Shown: positions 1-5,968 of the stretch, piece after piece
How positions within the stretch are numbered: position 1 is the stretch's first letter
How the letters are laid out: every line of letters begins with the position of its first letter
DNA from: an uncultured Treponema sp.
GTDB taxonomy: Bacteria; Spirochaetota; Spirochaetia; Treponematales; Treponemataceae
Length of the DNA: 13,673 nucleotides
Direction of reading: 5' to 3'
Assembly (NCBI GenBank): GCA_937891125.1
Contig: CALAEZ010000125.1
Span: 1 to 13,673, forward strand
The notes under the pieces: generated by a model
Databases searched by the model: none
Seen by the model: only the letters and a program-made list of their open reading frames with translations
Told to the model about the DNA's origin: nothing
Translations under genes and position numbers: made by a program

Positions 1-604
1 GGCACGCAATCTTGCTGCGCTCTACGAAAAACTTGACACACTCAAAAGTGGCGACACGCTCGTGCTTGCCGGCAGCATTCCGTCAACGCTCCAGCTTGCA
101 GAGCCACAGTCGCTCTACAGCGACATCATGGCGCATCTTACTGGCAAAGGCGTGCGCTTTGTGGTAGACGCAACACGCGACTTGCTCAAAAAATCGCTTA
201 GCTTTAAGCCGTTTCTGGTAAAGCCAAATAATCACGAGCTGGGAGAGATTTTTGGCGTCGAGCTTAAAACGCGTGATGAGGTGGTGCCGTATGCAGAAGA
301 ATTCCGCGCGATGGGTGCACAGAACGTGCTCGTGTCAATGGCAGGCGAAGGCGCCGTACTAGCAGCGGCAGACGGAAAGGTGTATCAGGGAGCGGCGCCG
401 AAAGGAACGCTCGTAAACTCCGTTGGCGCCGGAGATTCCATGGTAGCAGGCTTCCTTGCCGGCTACGAAAAAAATGGCAGCTACCAGGAAGCGCTCAAAA
501 TGGGGTTATGTACAGGAACGGCAAGCGCTTGTTCAGAACATCTTGCTGACAGCGAACAGGTGCAACAGTTTCTGGAAAACTATACAGGGCTAAAAGTCGA
601 ATAA
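1..604 (+). CDS. fruK: 1-phosphofructokinase, 3' part (5' end outside window)
   Basis: Phosphorylates fructose-1-phosphate with ATP to fructose-1,6-bisphosphate in the cytoplasm, the step after fructose PTS uptake. The reading frame is open from base 2, giving 200 visible C-terminal residues of a family usually about 300-310 long. PfkB-family features are visible: LAGSIP near visible residues 22-27, KPNNHEL (74-80) and the ATP/catalytic signature NSVGAGDSMVAGF around 139-151, whose GAGD Asp is the expected catalytic base. The apparent GTG start at 62 is internal, because coding similarity continues upstream of it. The gene ends 10 bases before fruA, so the two are almost surely cotranscribed. 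That linkage favours 1-phosphofructokinase over tagatose-6-phosphate kinase, a close relative. The promoter and any regulator lie outside the window. Confidence 0.93.
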   Translation, partial: ARNLAALYEKLDTLKSGDTLVLAGSIPSTLQLAEPQSLYSDIMAHLTGKGVRFVVDATRDLLKKSLSFKPFLVKPNNHELGEIFGVELKTRDEVVPYAEEFRAMGAQNVLVSMAGEGAVLAAADGKVYQGAAPKGTLVNSVGAGDSMVAGFLAGYEKNGSYQEALKMGLCTGTASACSEHLADSEQVQQFLENYTGLKVE

Positions 605-614
605 GGGGGACTTT

Positions 615-2507
615 ATGAGAATTAGAGATTTGCTTGCACCGGCAAGCATTGCGCTTAACGCGAGCGCGACAGACAAAAAAAATGCCATCAACCAGATTGT
701 TGCATTAATGGCAAAACGCGGCAACATCAGCGACCTTGAGGCATACAAAAAGCTCGTGCTTGCCCGCGAAGAAGAAAGCACGACCGCAGTCGGCGAAGGA
801 GTTGCCATTCCGCACGGAAAGGGTGACTGCGTTTCTGCGCCCGGACTTGCTGCCATGGTTGTTCCTGCAGGCGTAGACTACGACGCGCCTGACGATGAGC
901 CTGTACGCGTCATTTTCCTGATTGCAGCGCCAAACACAAAGGACAACGTACACGTTGACGTGCTTTCAAAGCTCTCCGTGCTGCTGTTAGACGAAAACTT
1001 CACGAAATCGCTGCTGGCTGCAAAGACTGTTGACGAGTTTTTGGACGCTGTTGACGCTGCCGAAAATGCAAAAGACGCAGCAGACGCAAACGGCGTTGTT
1101 TCTGGCGAGCTTCCGTCAATTCTTGCGGTAACTGCCTGCCCTACTGGAATTGCACACACGTACATGGCAGAAGAATCGCTCAAAAAAGCTGCCGACAAGC
1201 TGGGAATCTCGATTAAAGTCGAAACCCGCGGAACAAGCGGCGCAAAAAATGTACTGACAGACGAAGAAATCACGCAGGCAAAGGCAATTATCGTTGCCGC
1301 AGACACCGTTGTTCCGATGGCACGCTTTGACGGAAAGAAAGTAATTGAATGCCATGTTGCTGACGGCATTAACAATGCAGAAAAGCTTCTTACCGAAGCA
1401 AACAGCGGAAAAGTTCCTGTCTACATTGCAAAGGATGACGGAACTCCAGCTACAAGTTCATCAAAATCGGGCGGACTTTCTGTCTACAAGCATCTGATGA
1501 CTGGCGTAAGCCACATGCTTCCGTTCGTTGTTGGCGGCGGCATTTTAATTGCGCTCGCTTTCCTTATTGACGGCATTTACTGCAAGATGAACGGCATTAC
1601 GCCAGATGGAACGTTTGGCACAATGACAGCTGTTTCTGCCTTCTTAAAAGCAAAAGTTGGTGGCGTTGCATTCGGCTTTATGCTGCCGGTTCTTGCTGGC
1701 TTTATTGCCTACAGTATTGCAGACCGCGCAGGTCTTGCACTTGGCTTTGTTGGCGGCGCAATTGCTGCCGGCGGAACTTCTGGCTTTTTGGGCGCATTGG
1801 TTGCTGGCTTCTTTGCTGGCTACACCATTCTCGCACTCAAAAAATGCTTTGAAAAGCTTCCAAAGAGTCTTGAAGGCATTAAGTCAATCTTGATTTACCC
1901 GCTTTTAGGAATCTTTATTGTCGGTCTTGGCATGGTGTTTGTTGTTGAGCCAATTGTTGGCTTTATTAACCACTGGCTCAACGTCGGTTTGAATAACTTA
2001 AACGGCGCATCTGGCTTATTGCTTGGACTGTTAGTTGGCGGTATGATGGCTGTAGACATGGGAGGCCCGGTAAACAAAGCTGCCTACGTTTTTGCAACGG
2101 GAATGCTTGCAGAAGGCCACTACGACATTATGGCTGCCGTTATGGTTGGCGGTATGTGTCCTCCGATTGCAATCGCTGCGGCAACGCTCCTTTTCAAGAA
2201 CAAGTTTACTGCAGAAGAGCGCAAAGCAGGACCGGTAAACTTCATCATGGGATTGTCATTCATCACCGAAGGCGCAATTCCGTATGCAGCTGCAGACCCG
2301 TCACACGTTCTGCCGTCATGTATCGTAGGAAGTGCAGTTGCTGGCGCACTTTCAATGCTCTTCCACTGTACGCTTATGGCTCCACACGGCGGCATCTTCG
2401 TATTTCCTGTAGTGGGAAATCCACTTTTATATCTTTTAGCACTTGCCGCAGGCTCTGCTGTCAGTTGCATTATGCTTGGCACCTTAAAAAAAACTGTCAC
2501 TGAATAA
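615..2507 (+). CDS. fruA: Fructose PTS transporter, fused EIIABC
   Basis: Imports fructose across the inner membrane and phosphorylates it to fructose-1-phosphate. The 630 residues hold three domains. EIIA (about 1-147) has the phosphorylatable His67 in AIPHGKGD. An Ala/Asp-rich linker (about 145-160) follows. EIIB-Fru (about 167-265) has Cys175 in VTACPTGIAHT. EIIC (about 290-627) starts at GVSHMLPFVVGGG (297-309), has many hydrophobic segments and contains the conserved FITEGAIPYAAADP loop (549-562). The A-B-C order and length fit a complete fructose permease. The start is supported by an AAGGGGGA ribosome binding site at 603-610. It lies between fruK and an HPr gene, so the operon encodes every dedicated component except enzyme I. 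Mannitol or other hexose specificity is less likely given fruK next door. Confidence 0.95.
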   Translation: MRIRDLLAPASIALNASATDKKNAINQIVALMAKRGNISDLEAYKKLVLAREEESTTAVGEGVAIPHGKGDCVSAPGLAAMVVPAGVDYDAPDDEPVRVIFLIAAPNTKDNVHVDVLSKLSVLLLDENFTKSLLAAKTVDEFLDAVDAAENAKDAADANGVVSGELPSILAVTACPTGIAHTYMAEESLKKAADKLGISIKVETRGTSGAKNVLTDEEITQAKAIIVAADTVVPMARFDGKKVIECHVADGINNAEKLLTEANSGKVPVYIAKDDGTPATSSSKSGGLSVYKHLMTGVSHMLPFVVGGGILIALAFLIDGIYCKMNGITPDGTFGTMTAVSAFLKAKVGGVAFGFMLPVLAGFIAYSIADRAGLALGFVGGAIAAGGTSGFLGALVAGFFAGYTILALKKCFEKLPKSLEGIKSILIYPLLGIFIVGLGMVFVVEPIVGFINHWLNVGLNNLNGASGLLLGLLVGGMMAVDMGGPVNKAAYVFATGMLAEGHYDIMAAVMVGGMCPPIAIAAATLLFKNKFTAEERKAGPVNFIMGLSFITEGAIPYAAADPSHVLPSCIVGSAVAGALSMLFHCTLMAPHGGIFVFPVVGNPLLYLLALAAGSAVSCIMLGTLKKTVTE

Positions 2508-2515
2508 CAGACGTA

Positions 2516-2574
2516 TCCGGAGCATCGAAGGCTTCGGACAGATTCACTGCACCTGCCGTCACCTTGTGGCGGCA
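2516..2574 (+). promoter_or_regulatory. Two tandem intercistronic hairpins between fruA and HPr
   Basis: Two stem-loops fill most of the 84-base gap. The first is TCCGGAGC (2516-2523) pairing with GCTTCGGA (2531-2538), 8 bp with one G-T pair and a 7-base loop. The second is TGCCGTCAC (2554-2562) pairing with GTGGCGGCA (2566-2574), 9 bp with one G-T pair and a 3-base loop. Neither is followed by a T-run, so they do not look like terminators. They end just before the HPr ribosome binding site (about 2581-2587). A role in mRNA processing or in protecting the downstream HPr message is inference. Confidence 0.5.
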
Positions 2575-2591
2575 ACCACACGGAGGGAAAC

Positions 2592-2849
2592 ATGAAACAA
2601 TTTTCTTACACGATTACCGATGAACTTGGAATCCACGCGCGCCCGGGCGGAGATTTAGTAAAAACTGCAAAGACCTTTGCAAGCAGCATAACGCTTGCAT
2701 GCAACGGAAAGACGGCAGACGCAAAGCGTTTAATTGCGGTAATGAGCTTAGGCGCAAAGCAAGGACATCTGCTTACCGTCACCGTTGAAGGCGACGACGA
2801 GGAAAACGCCGCAAGCGCACTTGAAGCGTTCTTAAAGACAAATCTGTAG
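2592..2849 (+). CDS. HPr-family phosphocarrier, fructose-operon paralogue lacking Ser46
   Basis: A small cytoplasmic phosphocarrier that takes phosphate from enzyme I on a histidine and passes it to EIIA, here most likely FruA. At 85 residues it is full length for HPr. The active site is GIHARPGG with His15 and Arg17; the usual Ala-Thr or Ala-Ala after HARP is Gly-Gly. The conserved NGKT (38-41) and VMSLGAKQG (50-58) align without gaps to ordinary HPr. In that alignment the regulatory Ser46, the target of HPr kinase/phosphorylase in other bacteria, is Arg (KRLIAVMSLG, R46). A strong CGGAGGGA site lies just upstream of the ATG. Last gene of the fru operon. It is best seen as a pathway-dedicated FruB/FPr-like HPr rather than the general ptsH product; a second, Ser46-bearing HPr elsewhere is predicted. 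Confidence 0.9.
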   Translation: MKQFSYTITDELGIHARPGGDLVKTAKTFASSITLACNGKTADAKRLIAVMSLGAKQGHLLTVTVEGDDEENAASALEAFLKTNL

Positions 2850-2850
2850 C

Positions 2851-2890
2851 AAAAAAACGGCAGGAAGCGCAAAACGGCACTGCTTCCTGC
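2851..2890. terminator. Hairpin after the fru operon with A-tract on its 5' side
   Basis: GCAGGAAGC (2860-2868) pairs perfectly with GCTTCCTGC (2882-2890), a 9-bp stem with a 13-base loop, starting 11 bases after the HPr stop codon. An A7 run (2851-2857) precedes it and no T-run follows. On the plus strand it lacks a classic U-tract; on the minus strand it reads stem-loop-T7, a canonical intrinsic terminator. It may still end or protect the fru transcript, but by sequence it best stops minus-strand transcription. Confidence 0.5.
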
Positions 2891-2928
2891 TGGCACACCG
2901 CCCTCCATTTCCAGCCCAACGCCCCACA

Positions 2929-2957
2929 TTGAAGCGAAATCCTTAAAGTGATACACT
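2929..2957 (+). promoter_or_regulatory. Promoter of azlCD, predicted start at the azlC ATG
   Basis: A sigma-70-type promoter: -35 TTGAAG (2929-2934), 17-bp spacer, -10 TACACT (2952-2957) with an extended TGA in front (2949-2951). Transcription would begin about 7 bases later, at 2964-2965, the azlC start codon itself. No ribosome binding site is visible before that ATG, and an in-frame TAA at 2944-2946 excludes an upstream start. Confidence 0.55.
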
Positions 2958-2964
2958 CCCCTGC

Positions 2965-3687
2965 ATGTTAGAAAGGGCATATTTTTACCGCGCCATCAAA
3001 ATTACCGCACCTGTTTTTTTTGGCTACATTGCAATCGGCATTCCATTCGGGCTTATGCTTACCAATGCTGGCTACAGCTGGTGGTTTGCCCCGATTATGA
3101 GCGTGCTCATGTATGCAGGCGCAGGGCAATATATGGCGGTCGGCTTATTTGCCTCTGGTGCCTCATTTTCCACTATTTTGGTTGCAGAACTTTTGATAAA
3201 CATTCGCCACATCGTCTATGGTCTTTCGCTCATCACGCAATTTAAGGGTACCGGTCGCTGGAAGCCTTTTTTGATGTTTGCATTAACGGACGAAACCTAT
3301 GCGCTACTCACTAGCTGCACCGTTCCTAAAGACGCCGACCGTGGCGCCTATCTTGGCACCATTGCACTTTTTGACTACCTGTACTGGATTACTGGCAGCA
3401 CCATTGGTGCCATTGCAGGCACGCTTATTCCATTCAGCTTTGCGGGAGTTGATTTTGCATTGACTGCGCTTTTTGCTGTCATGCTTATAAACCAAATCCG
3501 CGCAAGCTCCGATATTCTGCCGCCCATCATTGGAGCAGTAACAACCGTTGGCGCAATCGTCCTTGCACGCTTTGCCATTCTGCCAGAAGAGCATATTCTT
3601 ATTGTTGCGCTTGCGATCGGCATTGCTGCCATCATTTTAGTGCGCGGATCGCGCTATACCAAAAAGCAGCGAGGAGAGACAGCATGA
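2965..3687 (+). CDS. azlC: AzlC-family branched-chain amino acid exporter, large subunit
   Basis: The integral membrane subunit of an AzlCD-type exporter, a family known for branched-chain amino acid and azaleucine efflux. At 240 residues it is normal for AzlC. The N-terminal family pattern is visible: APVFFGYIAIGIPFGLML (about 15-32), then SVLMYAGAGQYMAVGL and NIRHIVYGLSL, with hydrophobic helices to the C-terminus and a basic tail (SRYTKKQRGE). It is followed by azlD with a 4-base ATGA overlap, implying translational coupling. The ATG at 2965 is the only sensible start: TAA at 2944 is in frame upstream and the next Met (residue 31) would cut into the first helix. It has no Shine-Dalgarno sequence, and a promoter ends 7 bases upstream, so the mRNA may be leaderless. 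The exact substrate is not shown by sequence. Confidence 0.88.
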   Translation: MLERAYFYRAIKITAPVFFGYIAIGIPFGLMLTNAGYSWWFAPIMSVLMYAGAGQYMAVGLFASGASFSTILVAELLINIRHIVYGLSLITQFKGTGRWKPFLMFALTDETYALLTSCTVPKDADRGAYLGTIALFDYLYWITGSTIGAIAGTLIPFSFAGVDFALTALFAVMLINQIRASSDILPPIIGAVTTVGAIVLARFAILPEEHILIVALAIGIAAIILVRGSRYTKKQRGETA

Positions 3688-4010
3688 AGCTTTCATTTCC
3701 AGCAGCACTTTTCGCCTGCGTTCTCTGCTGCATTACGATTTTTCTTTTACGCGCTTTTCCATTTCTGCTTTTTAGCAAACGAAATCCACCTGCATTTTTA
3801 CGCTTTATCGAAAAATACATTCCGTCAATGGTCATTGCCTGCCTCCTCATCTACTGTCTAAAGGACATCCACCTTCGGTCAGCTCCTTTTGGGCTCCCGC
3901 AGGCAATTGCACTGGGAGCTGCCGTCATACTGCACCTTTGGAAAAACAATGCCATGCTCAGTATTTTTGGCAGCACAGCGCTCTTTATGCTGCTTAACTA
4001 CCGTTTTTAG
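3684..4010 (+). CDS. azlD: AzlD-family branched-chain amino acid exporter, small subunit
   Basis: The small membrane partner of AzlC. At 108 residues it is typical for AzlD, with about four hydrophobic segments. Family features are the LRAFPFLLF segment near residues 22-30, EKYIPSMVIACLLIY (43-57) in the position of the conserved Pro-containing helix, and the C-terminal HLWKNNAMLSIFGST-like segment (about 84-98). The start overlaps the azlC stop as ATGA, and a GAGGAGAG ribosome binding site lies inside the end of azlC. The two proteins presumably form one transporter. No clear intrinsic terminator follows; the next gene has its own promoter-like element. Confidence 0.88.
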   Translation: MKLSFPAALFACVLCCITIFLLRAFPFLLFSKRNPPAFLRFIEKYIPSMVIACLLIYCLKDIHLRSAPFGLPQAIALGAAVILHLWKNNAMLSIFGSTALFMLLNYRF

Positions 4011-4030
4011 CACATTCAGCACAAAAAAAG

Positions 4031-4039
4031 TGATAAAAT
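4031..4039 (+). promoter_or_regulatory. Extended -10 element upstream of the helicase gene
   Basis: TGATAAAAT (4031-4039) fits an extended -10 (TG-N-TAAAAT, 5 of 6 to TATAAT). No good -35 box is present at 16-18 bp. The AAAGTGATA around it (4027-4035) is identical to that at the azlC promoter (2945-2953). Predicted transcription start is near 4046, giving a leader of about 50 bases. Weak AAAAGTG/CACTTTT arms (4026-4032, 4043-4049) flank it. Confidence 0.4.
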
Positions 4040-4096
4040 GCACACTTTTACCCCTATATATAGAGTGAGGAAAACACTTTTTAATGGGGTAAAGCT

Positions 4097-5758
4097 ATGA
4101 AACAATACACCGACATGGACGAAGCCGCACGCGAGGTCTTTACTGTAGCGAAGCTTTTACACTGGCAGCGCGTTTCTATCGCTAATACACTTGCGGGGAA
4201 ACGACAGATTGTCATACTGCCGACCGGCTATGGCAAATCACTGTGTTTTTTAGTGCCTGCAGTCATGCTTCCAGGAGTGACACTCATCATCTATCCACTC
4301 CTTGCGCTCATGAAAGACCAAAAGCGGCGCATGGACGCAAGCGCGCTGCACGCAGTCGTACTAAAAGGCGGGCAAACAAAAAAGGAGCGCGATGACGCTT
4401 TTTTGCGCATTTCGCAGGGAAAAGCTCGCGTTATTATCGCCAATCCTGAAATTCTACTCGTGCCTGCTGTCTTACATCGCTTGGGCGCCTGCAACATTTC
4501 GCACATTGCCATTGATGAAGCGCACTGTGTAAGCGAATGGGGCGAAAGCTTCCGTCCTGCATACACAAAATTAGGCGACATAATTGCGCGTCTCGGCGTA
4601 CAACGCGTTACAGCGCTTACCGCAACAGCAAGCCCGCCTGTTTTAGAGCGCATACAAACGCTGCTGTTTGAAACAAGTGCTTGCGTCAGTACACACAATT
4701 CGCCTCACATGCGGCGCATACACAGCTCGCCTCGCGCAGAAATTGTACGCGGCAATCTCGACCGGCCAAACATTCACTACCGCGTGCGCTATGCTGCCGC
4801 AAAGCGACCAGCGCTGCTTTCAGAAGTGCTGAAAGCCGAAAAACCATGCGTCGTTTTCTGTAGCACGCGAAAGCTTTCCGAAGAACACGCCCGTATGCTT
4901 AGCGCCTATTTTCAAGCACAGGCGCCAGAAGACCAATGCCCCGTACGCTTTTACCACGCCGGCATGACAAAGCCAGAAAAAAAGGCAATCGAAGACTGGT
5001 TTTTTGCTTCAAAGAACGGCGTGCTCTGTTGCACCAGCGCCTACGGCATGGGTGTCGACAAAAGCGACATCAGAACCTGTATTCACGCAGAAAGTCCGTC
5101 TAAAATTGAGTTTTTCATTCAGGAAGCAGGACGCGCTGGCAGAGACAAAAAAGCTGCCCACTCCGTTCTGCTCTGGTCATCGGTAGACAAGCGCCATTTT
5201 CCAGCGCTCGCAGGATATGCGCATACCACACGCTGCCGCCGGCAATTTTTGCTTGACTACCTTGACGGCGAACAAGCGACCTGTAGCGGCTGCGACATCT
5301 GTGAGCAAGAAGCAAAAGCGCAAGAAAACGCCAGCAGCAACGCCCGCACTAGCACAAAGCACGCGCAATCACCGCTTGCAGCCACAAAAAACGTTCGTAC
5401 AGAAAATGCAACAACCCAAGAAACCGACAGTGCGCAGATTCTCCAGTGGATTCAGAAAAATCGGCTCCGCTACCGTGAAGAGGATGCAGTTTTCCTTTTG
5501 CAAGAAGAAATGAACAAAAGCGAAAAAAACGGTGCCGACCACGTCTGGGAACTCCAGGACATTCGCACCGTTCTTGCCGCACTCAAAGATGAAAAAAAGA
5601 TTCAAACGAGGCTCGGAAAACTCAGCACAGTAAACGCACGCCGCACAAAAAAGTTGCTTACGCGCCTTCCCCACCGTCAGCGCCACCAGCTTCATCACCT
5701 GCGTCGCCAGATTCGCCAGCTGGCTCAGGGGCTGGAGCGACTGCAACAGATTTTTTAA
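4097..5758 (+). CDS. recQ: RecQ-family ATP-dependent DNA helicase without HRDC domain
   Basis: A 3'-5' DNA helicase of repair and recombination, cytoplasmic. 553 residues. Superfamily 2 motifs in order: Walker A LPTGYGKSLCF (41-51; usual RecQ PTGGGKS has Gly where this has Tyr), DEAHCVSEWGESFRP (140-154; Ser-Glu-Trp-Gly replaces the common Ser-Gln-Trp-Gly), ALTATA (173-178), FYHAGM (285-290), GMGVDKSDIR (317-326) and QEAGRAGRD (342-350). A zinc site follows with Cys380, Cys396, Cys399 and Cys402. After it comes a Ser/Thr/Ala-rich linker (about 405-445), then a helical segment (446-510) that may be a reduced winged helix; there is no HRDC domain. The last ~33 residues (521-553) are rich in Gln, His, Arg and Leu and lie antisense to another gene, so they may be unconstrained. 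The ribosome site is weak (GGGG at 4086-4089). Confidence 0.9.
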   Translation: MKQYTDMDEAAREVFTVAKLLHWQRVSIANTLAGKRQIVILPTGYGKSLCFLVPAVMLPGVTLIIYPLLALMKDQKRRMDASALHAVVLKGGQTKKERDDAFLRISQGKARVIIANPEILLVPAVLHRLGACNISHIAIDEAHCVSEWGESFRPAYTKLGDIIARLGVQRVTALTATASPPVLERIQTLLFETSACVSTHNSPHMRRIHSSPRAEIVRGNLDRPNIHYRVRYAAAKRPALLSEVLKAEKPCVVFCSTRKLSEEHARMLSAYFQAQAPEDQCPVRFYHAGMTKPEKKAIEDWFFASKNGVLCCTSAYGMGVDKSDIRTCIHAESPSKIEFFIQEAGRAGRDKKAAHSVLLWSSVDKRHFPALAGYAHTTRCRRQFLLDYLDGEQATCSGCDICEQEAKAQENASSNARTSTKHAQSPLAATKNVRTENATTQETDSAQILQWIQKNRLRYREEDAVFLLQEEMNKSEKNGADHVWELQDIRTVLAALKDEKKIQTRLGKLSTVNARRTKKLLTRLPHRQRHQLHHLRRQIRQLAQGLERLQQIF

Positions 5759-5894
5759 CGGGAGGCAGCTTCTTTTTTTTACGGTAGCGGGCAACAAAGC
5801 ACACAAAATCTAAATACAAAAAAACAACGATTGCCGTAAAAATGACAACCTTGCTTGAAAGAACAGCTTTTATAACCGGAAACAGCTCATGCAT
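5658..5894 (-). CDS. Small single-pass membrane protein of unknown function
   Basis: I do not recognise this gene. From the ATG at 5894 it encodes 78 residues: a short N-terminal segment, one strong membrane helix (about 14-38, VVIFTAIVVFLYLDFVCFVA), a basic stop-transfer cluster RYRKKKK, then a cytoplasmic-type tail rich in Pro, Ala, Gly, Glu and Asp. This ordered topology, the antisense frame's shadow-like composition and its divergent placement from murE argue that it is real. A GTG at 5930 would add 12 residues but lies inside a palindrome and lacks a ribosome site; the ATG is preferred. Its last 101 bases overlap the 3' end of recQ on the other strand. A role near cell-wall synthesis is suggested only by being next to murE. 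Confidence 0.62.
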   Translation of the reverse strand: MHELFPVIKAVLSSKVVIFTAIVVFLYLDFVCFVARYRKKKKLPPVKKSVAVAPAPEPAGESGDAGDEAGGADGGEGA

Positions 5895-5900
5895 ACTTCT

Positions 5901-5927
5901 AGTATCGGCAAAAAGCAGGATTTTCAA
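5901..5927 (-). promoter_or_regulatory. Candidate promoter of the small membrane protein gene
   Basis: On the minus strand TTGAAA (5927-5922) is followed after a short 15-bp spacer by GATACT (5906-5901, 4 of 6 to TATAAT). Transcription would start about 6 bases later, at the ATG (5894), so this gene too might be leaderless. The short spacer lowers confidence. Confidence 0.35.
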
Positions 5928-5938
5928 CACTTGTTGAA
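5923..5938. promoter_or_regulatory. 16-bp perfect palindrome, operator candidate
   Basis: TTCAACA (5923-5929), CT, TGTTGAA (5932-5938): a perfect inverted repeat with a 2-base centre, placed between two divergent genes. It overlaps the -35 box of murE (TTGAAG, 5934-5939) and the -35-like TTGAAA of the minus-strand gene (5922-5927). That position suits a dimeric repressor acting on both, but no regulator is identified. Confidence 0.45.
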
Positions 5939-5962
5939 GAAAGTATGCGAGGTTGCTAAAAT
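5934..5962 (+). promoter_or_regulatory. Promoter of murE, predicted start at the ATG
   Basis: TTGAAG (5934-5939), 17-bp spacer, TAAAAT (5957-5962, 5 of 6 to consensus) with TGC in front as an extended -10. The base 7 positions after the -10 is the A of the murE ATG (5969). GAGG at 5949-5952 is 16 bases from the ATG, too far for a ribosome binding site. Same layout as the azlC promoter. Confidence 0.6.
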
Positions 5963-5968
5963 AAACAC

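Noticed and set aside
878..1375. 165-codon minus-strand open frame inside fruA
   Set aside because: Ser/Ala/Thr/Phe-rich shadow of the EIIA-EIIB region; fruA carries all expected catalytic residues in its own frame.
4038..4100. 20-codon upstream frame whose TGA overlaps the recQ ATG, and an ATG-GGG-TAA mini-frame at 4084-4092
   Set aside because: The ATG at 4038 lies within the predicted -10 box and upstream of the predicted transcript start. The mini-frame is most simply a chance reading of the ribosome site region.
5895..5930. GTG at 5930 as start of the small membrane protein
   Set aside because: No ribosome site, and it lies in the palindrome overlapping the candidate promoter; ATG 5894 fits better.
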